The translations under genes were made by a program, and so were the position numbers. Positions 23,750 through 32,503 of a stretch of DNA of 64,000 nt are shown piece by piece. The notes beneath the pieces are model-generated. The model was not told where the DNA came from. It did no database searches and was given only the letters and a program-made list of their open reading frames with translations. The first letter of the stretch is position 1; each line of letters opens with the position of its first letter. Where the stretch lies: contig NZ_FOLP01000001.1 of NCBI RefSeq assembly GCF_900112425.1, positions 620,001-684,000 of the forward strand, in the 5' to 3' direction. Source of the DNA: Variovorax sp. OK212 (lineage in GTDB: Bacteria; Pseudomonadota; Gammaproteobacteria; Burkholderiales; Burkholderiaceae_C).

Positions 23750-24745
23750 CTACACCGCGCCCACGCTGCCCGTCACCGGCAGCACGATGCCGGTGATGTA
23801 GCTCGCGCACGAAGGCGCGGCGAGGAACACATACGCAGGCGACAGCTCCTCGGGTTGCGCGGGCCGCTTCATGTCGGTCTGCTTGCCGAAGTCCTTCACC
23901 TTCGCGGCCGGCTTGTCGGCCGGGTTCAGCGGCGTCCACACCGGGCCCGGCGCTACCGCGTTCACGCGGATGCCCTTGTCCAGCAGGTTGCTGGCCAGCG
24001 CCTTGGTGAACGCATGGATCGCGCCCTTGGTGGTCGAGTAGTCGAGCAGTTGCGCGCTGCCTTCCAGGCCGGTGACCGAGCCGGTGTTGATGATCGAGCT
24101 GCCCTTGCGCAGGTGCGGCACGGCCGCGCGCGCCATCTGGAAGTAGCCATACACGTTGGTGCGCAACGTGAGGTCGAAGCGCTCGTCGCTGATGTCCTCG
24201 ATCGATTCGGCGTGCAGCTGGAACGCCGCGTTGTTGACCAGCACGTCGAGCCGGCCGAAGGCCTTCACCGCCTTGTCGACCGCCTTCTTGCAGAACGCGG
24301 GCTTGCGAACGTCGCCCTTCACCAGCACGCAGCGCGCGCCTTCGGCCTCGACGTGGCGGCGGGTTTCGTCGGCGTCCTCGTCTTCGTCGAGGTAGACGAT
24401 GGCCACGTCGGCGCCTTCGCGCGCATAGAGCACCGCCACGGCGCGCCCGATGCCCGAGTCGCCGCCGGTGATCAGCGCGGCCATGCCCTTGAGCTTGCCG
24501 CTGCCCTTGTAGTCGGGCGCCTCGAAGCGCGGGCGCAATGCCATGTCGGCTTCGTTGCCGGGCTTCTCGAGGTGTTGGGCGGGCAGGGGCGCCTGCGGCT
24601 GGTTCCTGGGGCCGGCCTGCACCGGCGTTTTCTTCGCGGGCGCCTGCTTGGGCCCGGGCTTGGGTTTGCTGGCGGCCTTCGTGTCCTTCGCGTCCTGCGT
24701 GCGTTGCACGGTGCGGTGGCGGGCGGCGGTGCGGGCGGTGGTCAT
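23750..24745 (-). CDS. Short-chain dehydrogenase/reductase (YghA-like)
   Basis: 331 residues. The N-terminal 65 residues are basic and Pro/Lys/Gln-rich, followed by a classical Rossmann SDR domain: TGGDSGIGR cofactor motif, NNAA, catalytic Ser in NTGSVTG and YxxxK as YSTTK. The acidic residues after beta-2 (VYLDEDEDADE) resemble the extended SDRs near E. coli YghA. AGGAGA before the ATG at 24745 decides the start. The extended Lys/Pro tail is typical of stationary-phase-associated SDRs in this group. Substrate unknown; oxidation or reduction of small carbonyls with NAD(P)(H) is expected. Confidence 0.88.
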   Translation of the reverse strand: MTTARTAARHRTVQRTQDAKDTKAASKPKPGPKQAPAKKTPVQAGPRNQPQAPLPAQHLEKPGNEADMALRPRFEAPDYKGSGKLKGMAALITGGDSGIGRAVAVLYAREGADVAIVYLDEDEDADETRRHVEAEGARCVLVKGDVRKPAFCKKAVDKAVKAFGRLDVLVNNAAFQLHAESIEDISDERFDLTLRTNVYGYFQMARAAVPHLRKGSSIINTGSVTGLEGSAQLLDYSTTKGAIHAFTKALASNLLDKGIRVNAVAPGPVWTPLNPADKPAAKVKDFGKQTDMKRPAQPEELSPAYVFLAAPSCASYITGIVLPVTGSVGAV

Positions 24746-24954
24746 GGGCGCGTTCTCCTGTGTCGCGTGTTGCTGCTGCGTCGGAGCGCTCACCGTAAAG
24801 CGCTTGCCCATGGCAGGCGTAGGAAGGCGTCGCGACCGGGCGCCCGCCGTGTCGGGCGCTGTCGCGCTCTCTCGTTCCTCTCTCGTTCTCTTTCAACGGC
24901 TGACGACGCCTGCCTACGCGCCGCGGCGCGCGCGTGGGCGACAAACGCAGCGCC

Positions 24955-25506
24955 ATGCCCACGCACAAGAACGACGCCCACCAGCACACGCCCGGGAAGC
25001 ACCCCTCCATCGGCGAGCTGACCCACCGCAACATCGAGGCCATCCTCTGCCTCGAGGAAGGCAACCGCCGCTCCAAGCCGATGCTCTACCGCGTGGTCGC
25101 GCGCATGTCGCGCTTCTGCGGCACGGTGGCCTTCCTGTGGTGGAACCTGGGCTTCTTCGCGCTGTGGATCGGGGTGAACCAGTGGGTGTGGAAGGTCGAC
25201 CCGTACCCCTTCACCTTCCTGCTGTTCCTGGTGTCGATCGAGGCGATCGTGCTGGCCATCATGATCCTCATCAGCCAGAACATGTCCGACGAGGAGAACG
25301 AGCGGCGGCACCACCTGGACCTGCAGATCAACCTGCTCAACGAGCGCGAGATGACCGCCTTGCTGCGCCTGGTGACGCGCATGGCCGAGAAGATGGAGCT
25401 GCCGCCGGACTCGCACGACGAGGTCAAGGCGCTGGCCCAGCGCACCGACCCGAGCAAGGTGCTGCACCAGATCGTCGCGGCCGAAGCCGCGCACAAGGGT
25501 GACTGA
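24955..25506 (+). CDS. DUF1003 membrane protein
   Basis: 183 residues. A His-rich polar N terminus precedes two transmembrane helices (FCGTVAFLWWNLGFFALWIG; PFTFLLFLVSIEAIVLAIMILIS) separated by WVWKVDPYP. The cytoplasmic QNMSDEENERRHHLDLQINL segment then leads into a helical tail. This is the hallmark of DUF1003 proteins, whose function is unknown. The ATG at 24955 is preferred over an in-frame GTG at 24934. It is divergent from the short-chain dehydrogenase with a 209-bp gap and convergent with recJ. Confidence 0.88.
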   Translation: MPTHKNDAHQHTPGKHPSIGELTHRNIEAILCLEEGNRRSKPMLYRVVARMSRFCGTVAFLWWNLGFFALWIGVNQWVWKVDPYPFTFLLFLVSIEAIVLAIMILISQNMSDEENERRHHLDLQINLLNEREMTALLRLVTRMAEKMELPPDSHDEVKALAQRTDPSKVLHQIVAAEAAHKGD

Positions 25507-25532
25507 AGGCGGCCGGCCCGCAGGCGGTTTCT

Positions 25533-27260
25533 CTAGAACTCCGCCCCTTCGACCAGGAAGCGCAGGCGGCGCACGCCCTGCCACTCGTCGGCATCGAGAC
25601 GGAACGCGAGCTTGACCTTCGGCGGCAGCGGGTCGGTGTGGCTGAACCAGATCGCGTCGATCGGCTGCCCCTGGTGGCGCAGCTTGAGCGCCAGGTGCTT
25701 CTCGCCCACCAGCCGCTGCGACACCACCTCGACCTCTTCGCTGAAGGTCGGCGGCGCGAAGCCCTGGCCCCACACCTCCTTGTGCAGCGTGTCGACGAGG
25801 TCGATGCGCATGTACTCGCGCGAGATCGGCCCGTCGGTCTCGATCTGGCGCGTGAGCGCGGCCTCGGCCAGCCACTCGCGCGCGACCTGCGCAAAGCCCT
25901 TCTCGAAGGTCTCGAAGTGCTCGCGCGCCACGGTGCAGCCGGCCGCCATCGCGTGGCCGCCGAAGCGCAGCAGCACGCCCGGATGGCGCTTGGCCACCAG
26001 GTCGAGCGCATCGCGCAGGTGGAAGCCCGGAATGGAGCGGCCCGAGCCCTTGAGCTCCTGCTCCTTGCCCGGCGCGCCGCTGGCGGCGAAGACGAAGGTG
26101 GGGCGGTGGAAGCGGTCCTTGATGCGCGAGGCCACGATGCCCACCACGCCTTCGTGGAAGCCCGCGTCGAACACGCTGATGGCCGGCGGCGGGGCGGCGA
26201 TGCCTTCGACCGTGTCGTCGGCCGAGAACAGCGACTCGGCCAGCAGCAGCGCCTGGTCGCGCATGCCGCCCTCGATGTCGCGCCGCTCGCGGTTGATGCC
26301 GTCGAGCATGCGCGCGAGTTCGTCGGCGCGGCCCGCGTCGTCGGTCAGCAGGCACTCGATGCCCAGCGTCATGTCGGCCAGCCGGCCGGCCGCGTTGATG
26401 CGCGGGCCCAGGGCAAAGCCGAAGTCGAAGGTGGTGGCCGCCGACGCGGTGCGGCCCGCGGCCTTGAAGAGCGCGGCCACGCCCGCGGGCATGAAGCCGG
26501 CGCGGATGCGGCGCAGGCCCTGCGCCACCAGGCGGCGGTTGTTGGCGTCGAGCTTCACCACGTCGGCCACCGTGCCGAGCGCGACCAGCGGCAGCAGCGC
26601 ATCGAGCTTGGGCTGCGAGGCGGTGTCGAACACGCCGCGCTTGCGCAGCTCGGAGCGCAGCGCCAGCAGCACATAGAACATCACGCCCACGCCGGCGATG
26701 CTCTTGCTCTCGAATTCGCAGCCGGGCTGGTTCGGGTTGACCAGCACGTCGGCCGTGGGCAGCTCGGGGCCGGGCAGGTGATGGTCGGTCACCAGCACCT
26801 GCAGGCCTCGCGCCTTGGCGGCGGCCACGCCGTCGACGCTGGCGATGCCGTTGTCCACGGTGATCAGCATGTCGGCGCCGCTCGCAGCCACGCGCTCGGC
26901 AATGGGCGGCGTGAGGCCGTAGCCATCGACCACGCGGTCGGGCACGAGGTAGGCCACGTTCTTCGCGCCCAGCAGCCGCAGGCCGCGCACGCCGACCGCG
27001 CAGGCGGTGGCGCCGTCGCAGTCGTAGTCGGCCACGATGCACAGGCGCTTGTCCTGCGCGATGGCGTCGGCCAGCAGCACGGCGGCGTCGTGCGTGCCGC
27101 GCAGGGTGTCGGGCGTCAGCAGGCGCGCGAGGCCGTCGTCGAGTTCTTCCTTGGCGCGCACGCCGCGGGCGGCGAACAGGCGCGCCAGCAGCGGATGCAC
27201 GCCGGCCTGTTCCAGCGCCCACACGGTGCGCGGCGGGATCTCGCGGGCTATGATTTTCAT
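25533..27260 (-). CDS. recJ: Single-stranded-DNA-specific 5'-3' exonuclease RecJ
   Basis: 575 residues. DHH phosphoesterase motifs are intact: DYDCDG (78-83), DNG near 136, DHH (159-161) and, in the DHHA1 domain, GGHAMAAG. A C-terminal OB fold (EVVSQRLVGEKHLALKLRHQ … IDAIWFSHTD) binds DNA. RecJ degrades single strands in recombination (RecFOR) and mismatch and base-excision repair, using Mn/Mg. The ATG overlaps the stop of the upstream gene by 4 bp (ATGA), fixing the start and showing coupling. Confidence 0.97.
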   Translation of the reverse strand: MKIIAREIPPRTVWALEQAGVHPLLARLFAARGVRAKEELDDGLARLLTPDTLRGTHDAAVLLADAIAQDKRLCIVADYDCDGATACAVGVRGLRLLGAKNVAYLVPDRVVDGYGLTPPIAERVAASGADMLITVDNGIASVDGVAAAKARGLQVLVTDHHLPGPELPTADVLVNPNQPGCEFESKSIAGVGVMFYVLLALRSELRKRGVFDTASQPKLDALLPLVALGTVADVVKLDANNRRLVAQGLRRIRAGFMPAGVAALFKAAGRTASAATTFDFGFALGPRINAAGRLADMTLGIECLLTDDAGRADELARMLDGINRERRDIEGGMRDQALLLAESLFSADDTVEGIAAPPPAISVFDAGFHEGVVGIVASRIKDRFHRPTFVFAASGAPGKEQELKGSGRSIPGFHLRDALDLVAKRHPGVLLRFGGHAMAAGCTVAREHFETFEKGFAQVAREWLAEAALTRQIETDGPISREYMRIDLVDTLHKEVWGQGFAPPTFSEEVEVVSQRLVGEKHLALKLRHQGQPIDAIWFSHTDPLPPKVKLAFRLDADEWQGVRRLRFLVEGAEF

Positions 27261-28222
27261 AGCGACTCCAGCACGACGGACGCGCGCTTGCGGTCGAACA
27301 GGCTCTTGGCCCAGCGCGCCAGGCCGCGCGGCTGCACGGTGTAGCGCTGCGCTGCGCGGTCGCCGCACAGGGTGAGCGACACGTTGGCGCCGCGCGTGTA
27401 GTCGGCCAGCAGCGAGGCGACCGGGCCGGCGTCGAGCGCCCGCCAGGCTTCGGCCCAGCCCACGCCGTCGTCGCGCAGCGCGGGCGTGCGCAGCGCGTCG
27501 GCCACCTCGGGTTCGGGGCTCGGCGCGGCCGGTGCCTGCTTCAGCGCGCCGGTGCCGCTGAGCCAGAAGGAATTGATGGGCGGCACGCCGCGCGCGGCGC
27601 GGTCGTCGTTCACGCGCTCGGTGTACAGCAGCATCTGCATCTCGTTCTGCAGGCGGCGCAACGGCCGCGCGGCATCGGCCAGCGGCGACCACTGCGAAAT
27701 GGGATAGCCCACGGCGCGGTCGATCGAGGCCGTGACCAGCCCGTCGAAGATGCGCGCGCGCGCCAGCCAGCGGCCGGGCACGGGCGAGGGGTGCAGCGCA
27801 ATGCCGTCTTCCTCGAAGAAGGGCCGGGCCACGGCCAGCAGCGCGGCCGACTCGGCCGCGTCGATCTCGATGGCCGACGGGTCGCCCAGCGCCACGTCGT
27901 CGATGCCCACCTGCCAGTTGCACAGCGTCACCACGCCCCAGCCTTCGGCGTCGTCCCGCGCGGCAATGCCCAGCGTGCGTGCCTCGAGCGCGGCCCAGGG
28001 AATGCAGCCGTCGGCGGCAGCGATGCCCAGTGCCTGCGCGAGCGCGCGTTCGTGCGGCGGCGAGCGGGTGCTTTCGTCCTGCGTGTCGGTGTCGGCGAGC
28101 GTCAGGCGCAGCAGCAGGGTTTCGAGATTGGGGAGCCGAAGTGCCGGCAGTGCCGCACGGCATGCCGGGGAACCGCGGCCGGCAAAAGGGATCAACAGGT
28201 GACGTGGGAGGGTTTCGGCCAT
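27257..28222 (-). CDS. Conserved protein encoded upstream of recJ (COG4255-like)
   Basis: 321 residues. It opens with LLIPFAGRGSPACRAALPALRLPNLETLL, a pattern like the start of alkaline-phosphatase/phosphoglycerate-mutase-superfamily proteins, although metal-binding residues cannot be identified. A later segment, WLARARIFDGLVTASIDRAVGYPISQW, is strongly conserved in appearance. It is translationally coupled to recJ, a pairing usual in betaproteobacteria and the basis of the COG4255 comparison. Role unknown; labels such as phosphoglycerate mutase for this family are not supported here by visible active-site residues. Confidence 0.7.
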   Translation of the reverse strand: MAETLPRHLLIPFAGRGSPACRAALPALRLPNLETLLLRLTLADTDTQDESTRSPPHERALAQALGIAAADGCIPWAALEARTLGIAARDDAEGWGVVTLCNWQVGIDDVALGDPSAIEIDAAESAALLAVARPFFEEDGIALHPSPVPGRWLARARIFDGLVTASIDRAVGYPISQWSPLADAARPLRRLQNEMQMLLYTERVNDDRAARGVPPINSFWLSGTGALKQAPAAPSPEPEVADALRTPALRDDGVGWAEAWRALDAGPVASLLADYTRGANVSLTLCGDRAAQRYTVQPRGLARWAKSLFDRKRASVVLESL

Positions 28223-28277
28223 CTCCCTATTGTCCGGGAAGCCTCAAGGGAATCCGGGATGCCACAATTCCGACCCT

Positions 28278-29534
28278 ATGCGACTCCCCTATGAACTGCA
28301 ACTCGGCTGGCGCTATACGCGCGCAGGCCGGGCGACGCGGCGCAACGGCTTCATCTCCTTCATCTCCGGTGTCTCGATGCTCGGCATCGCCCTGGGCGTG
28401 GCGGCGCTGATCATTGTGCTCAGTGTGATGAACGGCTTCCAGAAAGAGGTGCGCGACCGCATGCTCGGCGTGGTGTCGCACATCGAGATCTTCTCGCGCG
28501 ACGGGCAGGCGCTGCCGCAGCTCGACGAGATCATGGCCGCGGCGCGCAAGCACCCCGAGGTGGTCGGCGCGGCGCCCTTCATCAACACGCAGGCGCTCAT
28601 CGCGCGCGGCGAGGACATGAAGGGCACGCTGGTGCGCGGCATCGAGCCCCAGCTCGAACCCGAGGTGACCGACATCAACGGCATCGCTTCCAAGGGCACC
28701 TTCGACAAGCTGGTGCCGGGGCAGTTCGGCATCGTGCTGGGCGCCGAACTGGCGCGCTCGCTGTTCGTGCAGCCGGGCGACCAGGTCACGCTGGTGGCAC
28801 CGGGCGGACAGGTCACGCCGGCCGGCGTGGTGCCGCGGCTGAAGCAGTTCACCGTGGTCGGCACCTTCGACTCGGGCCACTACGAATACGACTCCGCGCT
28901 GGCCATGGTGCACGAGCAGGACGCCGCCAAGGTGTTCCGCCTCGAAGGCCCGACCGGCATCCGCCTGAAGCTCAAGGACCTCAACGAGGCGCGCGACGTG
29001 GCCGACCAGCTGGCCGTGAGCCTGCCGGGCTCGTTCCTCATCCGCGACTGGACGCGCCAGAACAAGACCTGGTTCGCGGCCGTGCAGGTCGAGAAACGCA
29101 TGATGTTCATCATCCTCACGCTGATCGTGGCCGTGGCCGCGTTCAACCTGGTCTCCACGCTGGTGATGACCGTGACCGACAAGCGCGCCGACATCGCCAT
29201 CCTGCGCACGCTGGGCAGTTCGCCGCGCAGCATCATGGGCATCTTCGTGGTGCAGGGCGCGATGGTGGGCGTGATCGGCACCGTGGCCGGCCTGCTGCTG
29301 GGCCTGGGCATCGCCTACAACATCGACGTGATCGTGCCCTTCCTCGAGCAGCTGTTCCATGCGAGCTTCCTGCCGAAGGACATCTACCTGATCAGCAAGA
29401 TGCCGAGCGATCCGCAGCAAAGCGACATCGTGCCGATCGCGATCATTTCCCTGGTGCTGGCTTTCGTCGCCACGCTGTACCCGAGCTGGCGCGCCAGCCG
29501 CGTGAACCCGGCCGAGGCCCTGCGCTATGAGTGA
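28278..29534 (+). CDS. lolC: Lipoprotein-releasing ABC transporter permease LolC/LolE
   Basis: 418 residues with MacB/FtsX-type topology. TM1 is near residue 30-52 ([20 protein letters not shown]), a large periplasmic domain spans about 55-270, and three C-terminal helices end with [17 protein letters not shown], typical of LolC/E. The complex extracts lipoproteins from the inner membrane and hands them to LolA. Only one permease gene is present beside lolD, so the transporter may be the homodimeric LolF type rather than LolCE (inference). It overlaps lolD by 8 bp. Confidence 0.95.
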   Translation: MRLPYELQLGWRYTRAGRATRRNGFISFISGVSMLGIALGVAALIIVLSVMNGFQKEVRDRMLGVVSHIEIFSRDGQALPQLDEIMAAARKHPEVVGAAPFINTQALIARGEDMKGTLVRGIEPQLEPEVTDINGIASKGTFDKLVPGQFGIVLGAELARSLFVQPGDQVTLVAPGGQVTPAGVVPRLKQFTVVGTFDSGHYEYDSALAMVHEQDAAKVFRLEGPTGIRLKLKDLNEARDVADQLAVSLPGSFLIRDWTRQNKTWFAAVQVEKRMMFIILTLIVAVAAFNLVSTLVMTVTDKRADIAILRTLGSSPRSIMGIFVVQGAMVGVIGTVAGLLLGLGIAYNIDVIVPFLEQLFHASFLPKDIYLISKMPSDPQQSDIVPIAIISLVLAFVATLYPSWRASRVNPAEALRYE

Positions 29535-30288
29535 ACAAGCCCCCACGCTCGGCACTGACGTGTCCTCGCTGCCCCCCGAGGGGGCCGCCATCGGCTTGGG
29601 GCGGCCCGGCGCCAATGGTGTCGTTCTGAAGGCCCGCGGACTGACCAAGCGGTTCCACGAAGGCCGGCTCGACCTGACCGTGCTGCACGGTGTCGACCTC
29701 GACGTGCACGCCGGCGAAACGCTGGCCATCGTCGGCGCCTCGGGTTCCGGCAAGAGCACGCTGCTGCACCTCATGGGCGGCCTCGACGCGCCCACGGCCG
29801 GCAAGGTCGAGCTGCTGGGCAAGGACATCGCGCACGCCGACGCGGCGGAGCAGGGGCGGCTGCGCAACCAGCACCTGGGCTTCGTCTACCAGTTCCATCA
29901 CCTGCTGCCCGAGTTCAGCGCGCTCGACAACGTGGCCATGCCGCTGAAGATCCGGCGCGTGGAGCCGGCCACGGCGGCGCAGTCGGCCTCGAAAATCCTC
30001 GAGAGCGTGGGCCTGGGCCAGCGCCTGCATCACCGGCCGGCGGAACTGTCGGGCGGCGAGCGCCAGCGCGTGGCGATCGCGCGCGCGCTGGTGACGCAGC
30101 CGGCCTGCGTGCTGGCCGATGAGCCGACAGGCAACCTCGACCGCGGCACGGCGGACAACGTGTTCGCGCTGATGCTCGATCTGGCGAAGCGGCACGGCAC
30201 GGCGTTCGTGATGGTCACGCATGACCAGGACCTGGCGAAGCGGTGCGATCGGGTGTTGCAGCTGGTGGCGGGCCGCCTGGCCGGCTGA
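29527..30288 (+). CDS. lolD: Lipoprotein-releasing ABC transporter ATPase LolD, with N-terminal extension
   Basis: 253 residues. Walker [11 protein letters not shown]-loop [16 protein letters not shown], signature [15 protein letters not shown] and Walker [12 protein letters not shown] are all present. About 30 residues precede the usual LolD start ([13 protein letters not shown]). They are encoded by a GC-rich dispersed repeat (29565-29612), so the element seems to have inserted in frame and lengthened the N terminus. The start at 29527 overlaps lolC; no alternative ATG gives a normal-length protein before VVLKARG. Confidence 0.95.
   Translation: MSEQAPTLGTDVSSLPPEGAAIGLGRPGANGVVLKARGLTKRFHEGRLDLTVLHGVDLDVHAGETLAIVGASGSGKSTLLHLMGGLDAPTAGKVELLGKDIAHADAAEQGRLRNQHLGFVYQFHHLLPEFSALDNVAMPLKIRRVEPATAAQSASKILESVGLGQRLHHRPAELSGGERQRVAIARALVTQPACVLADEPTGNLDRGTADNVFALMLDLAKRHGTAFVMVTHDQDLAKRCDRVLQLVAGRLAG
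29565..29612 (+). repeat. Dispersed GC-rich repeat inside the 5' end of lolD
   Basis: A palindrome-like block CTGCCCCCCGAGGGGGCC is followed by GCTTGGGGCGGCCCGGCGC (29594-29612). The second block recurs identically at 55443-55461 in the livG-livF repeats. It encodes the non-conserved N-terminal extension of LolD. Confidence 0.75.
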
Positions 30289-30301
30289 GCTTCTTGACTT
30301 G

Positions 30302-30412
30302 CTCCCTCCCCTTCCGGGGGAGGGCCGGGGTGGGGGCTCGCGGCCTCCAACGCCATGCAGCCTTGAAGGCCGCGCTGCCCCCATCCCAACCTTCCCCCAG
30401 AGGCGGAAGGAG
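30302..30412. repeat. REPIN-like inverted pair between lolD and the ECF sigma gene
   Basis: The left arm 30302-30336 and right arm 30377-30412 are imperfect reverse complements over about 35 bp (CTCCCTCCCC…GGTGGGGG versus CCCCCATCCC…GGAAGGAG). A 40-bp spacer separates them. The right arm abuts the sigma-factor stop codon at 30413. The two genes converge here, so the hairpin may also act as a transcript end. Confidence 0.8.
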
Positions 30413-31186
30413 CTAATACAGCAGAGCCGCTGCCGGTTCTTCGTCTGCCTGCCTTGCATCGAGCGGCAGCACGCACAGGACTTTCCCGCCCAGCGTCAGC
30501 ACCAGCCCGAGCCTGCCGCCGATCTGCATGACCTGGCAAACGGCACGCGGCGCGGCATCCTTGGCGATCGCAGCCGGCATCGCAACAGCCCGCGTCGGCG
30601 GTTGCCTCAGCATCGCGAACAGCACACGCGCATCGCACTCGGCCAACGCCTGCCGGTACACGTGAAAGACCGCCTCCGATGCGCCGTCGTTCTCGCCCGT
30701 GTCCTGCCGCAACCGCAACAGCGCCCGATGCAACTGCTGCCGGCACGCCGCTTCCGTCTTCCCGCTGGCCGCTGCAATCTCCTTGAAGCTCGCTTCGAAC
30801 ACTTCGCGCAACAACACCGCGGCGCCATCGGCGGGCGACAGCCTCGCCGCCAGCAGGCGCAGCGCATTGCGGGCCGATTGCGCTGCCGCCGCGTCGTCCT
30901 GCGCGGAGGGCGACTCGCCAGGCACGGCCTGCGCCGTGGCGTCGTGCAGCCAGCGCTGCATCCAGTGGGCGCGCCGCAGCCGGTCGATGGCGATGTGCTG
31001 CATCACCGTGGTGAGCCAGGCCTGCGCAGCGTCCGGCGCGGCGCGGTCGCCGGCCTCCAGCGCGCGCAGGTAGGTGTCCTGCACCACGTCCTCGGCCTCC
31101 GCGGGGCCGCCCAGCATGCGGGCTGCCGCGCGCACCAGCCGGGCGCGCAGGGCGGGGAATTGCGAGAGATAGTGTTCGTCGAGCAT
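30413..31186 (-). CDS. ECF-type RNA polymerase sigma factor (SigJ-like)
   Basis: 257 residues. Sigma region 2 lies at about 8-75 (ALRARLVRAAARMLGG…EDVVQDTYLRAL … WLTTVMQHIAIDRLRR). Region 4 is a helix-turn-helix at about 110-160 (LSPADGAAVLLREVFEASFKEIAAASGKTEAACRQQLHRALLRLR). A C-terminal extension of about 85 residues resembles the SnoaL-like tail of SigJ-type ECF factors. ECF factors of this class usually lack a classical anti-sigma partner, and none is encoded nearby. The ATG at 31186 is chosen; a GTG two codons upstream is possible. It is divergent from the ClpP-like gene with an 81-bp gap. Confidence 0.85.
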   Translation of the reverse strand: MLDEHYLSQFPALRARLVRAAARMLGGPAEAEDVVQDTYLRALEAGDRAAPDAAQAWLTTVMQHIAIDRLRRAHWMQRWLHDATAQAVPGESPSAQDDAAAAQSARNALRLLAARLSPADGAAVLLREVFEASFKEIAAASGKTEAACRQQLHRALLRLRQDTGENDGASEAVFHVYRQALAECDARVLFAMLRQPPTRAVAMPAAIAKDAAPRAVCQVMQIGGRLGLVLTLGGKVLCVLPLDARQADEEPAAALLY

Positions 31187-31267
31187 CGCCACAGCTTGCC
31201 ACGGCGCGCAATGTCACGAAACTGTGGGCTTGTTCGTCAAGACAGTTCAACCACAGGAGCTTTCTTC

Positions 31268-31888
31268 ATGTCCCCCCTGCCCATGTTCTCGATGGAGTCC
31301 GACGACGACACCAAGCCCGCGGCCACCGCCGAACCGCGCAACTCCTACCTGGAAGAAAAGGCGTTCAAGTCGCGCACGCTGCTGATCTTCGGCAGCATCA
31401 GCGATTCGGTGGCCGCCGACGTGACGCGCCGGCTCATCGCACTGGACGCCGACAGCGCCGACAAGCCCATCGACATCCTCGTGAGCTCGCCGGGCGGGCA
31501 CCTGGAGTCGGGCGATGCCATCCACGACATCGTGCGCTTCATCAGCGCGCCGGTGAACATGATCGGCACCGGCTGGGTGGGCAGCGCCGCCACGCACCTG
31601 TTCCTGGCCGCGCCGCGCGAGCGCCGCGTGTGCCTGCCCAACACGCGCTTCCTGATTCACCAGCCCAGCGGCGGCGCGGGCGGGCAGGCGACCGACATCG
31701 CCATTCAGGCGCAGGAAATCATCAAGGCCCGCCAGCGCATCGCACACGAGATTGCGCGCGAGACCGGCAAGCCCATCGACGTGGTGCTGGCCGACATCGA
31801 GCGCGACCGCTGGCTGTCGGCCGAGGAGGCCGTCGAGTACGGGCTGGTCTCGCGCATCATCCAGCGCAAGACCGAGCTGCACCCCTGA
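31268..31888 (+). CDS. ClpP-like serine protease subunit, stand-alone
   Basis: 206 residues with the ClpP fold (SSPGGHLESGDAIHDIV; CLPNTRFLIHQPSGG; ERDRWLSAEEAVEYGLV). The catalytic triad is complete by gapless spacing against E. coli ClpP: S106, H131 and D180. The nucleophile motif is GWVGS rather than the usual GQAAS. An acidic N-terminal stretch (about residues 9-30) replaces the propeptide. No clpX lies beside it, unlike the housekeeping clpP, so this is probably a second, accessory paralogue. It could form its own tetradecamer or co-assemble with the main ClpP (inference). Confidence 0.88.
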   Translation: MSPLPMFSMESDDDTKPAATAEPRNSYLEEKAFKSRTLLIFGSISDSVAADVTRRLIALDADSADKPIDILVSSPGGHLESGDAIHDIVRFISAPVNMIGTGWVGSAATHLFLAAPRERRVCLPNTRFLIHQPSGGAGGQATDIAIQAQEIIKARQRIAHEIARETGKPIDVVLADIERDRWLSAEEAVEYGLVSRIIQRKTELHP

Positions 31889-31898
31889 CCGGGCTCGA

Positions 31899-32288
31899 TC
31901 AGGCCTTGGGCTTGTAGGCCACCACGTCGACCTCGACCTTGGCGTCGACCATCAGGCGCGCCTCGGTGGTCGAGCGTGCCGGCTTGTTCTCGCCGAAGTA
32001 GCTCATGTAGATGCGGTTGAAGGCACCAAAGTCGCGCGCGTCCTGCAACCAGACGGTGCTCTTGCACACGTCGTCGAGCGTGGCGCCGGCCAGCGCGAGC
32101 ACGGTCTTCAGGTTTTCCATCACCTGGCGCGTCTGCGCCTCGATGCCGCCCACCACGATCTCGCCGTCCTTGTTCGCCGGCACCTGGCCCGACACGTAGA
32201 TGAAGTCGCCGGCGCGCACGGCCGGGGAGAAGGGGCGCACCTGGCGGTCGGAAGCGAGGGGCGGGGCGCCGAGGTATTCGAGGGGCAT
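31899..32288 (-). CDS. RidA/YjgF/YER057c/UK114 family enamine deaminase
   Basis: 129 residues, the standard length. The catalytic arginine is R105 in NKPARSTTEAR, at the same number as in enteric RidA. The DFIYVSGQVP and GGIEAQTRQVMENLKTVL blocks are conserved. RidA proteins hydrolyse 2-aminoacrylate and related enamines released by PLP-dependent dehydratases. AAGGAG precedes the ATG at 32288. It is divergent from the ABC transporter/D-amino-acid operon that encodes a PLP deaminase, so it most likely protects against that enzyme's reactive product (inference). Confidence 0.92.
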   Translation of the reverse strand: MPLEYLGAPPLASDRQVRPFSPAVRAGDFIYVSGQVPANKDGEIVVGGIEAQTRQVMENLKTVLALAGATLDDVCKSTVWLQDARDFGAFNRIYMSYFGENKPARSTTEARLMVDAKVEVDVVAYKPKA

Positions 32289-32360
32289 GGGAGAACTCCT
32301 TGGGGGTGAAAGAAAGCGAATGGAAGTGGAGCGGAAACTCGCCGCGAGTATCCCTCCAAT

Positions 32361-32400
32361 CTGAAAATCTATTTCAGAATAACCCCTGATTAGGGGTTAA
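32361..32400. promoter_or_regulatory. Two adjacent dyads, candidate RpiR operator region
   Basis: TCTGAAA-N5-TTTCAGA at 32361-32379 is followed two bases later by TAACCCCT-N4-AGGGGTTA at 32381-32400. Both arms are perfect. RpiR-family operators often contain TGAAA/TTTCA half sites (family knowledge). They lie in the 215-bp gap between divergent ridA and the transporter operon, whose RpiR gene is at 40667. Confidence 0.5.
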
Positions 32401-32503
32401 CACGGATGATTTGGCATGGATAGTGCTTCAAAGTCCGGGCCAGAAAGAAAATTTCTTTCACCACCCGCCCACCTCAAGCGCCCGCCCCAAGAAGGAGTTC
32501 CCC

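Noticed and set aside
31268..31888. Apparent loss of the catalytic serine in the ClpP-like protein (GSAAT read as GQAAS with Ser to Thr)
   Set aside because: Gapless spacing to the catalytic His (25 residues) and Asp (49 more) matches E. coli ClpP only if S106 is the nucleophile, so the triad is intact.
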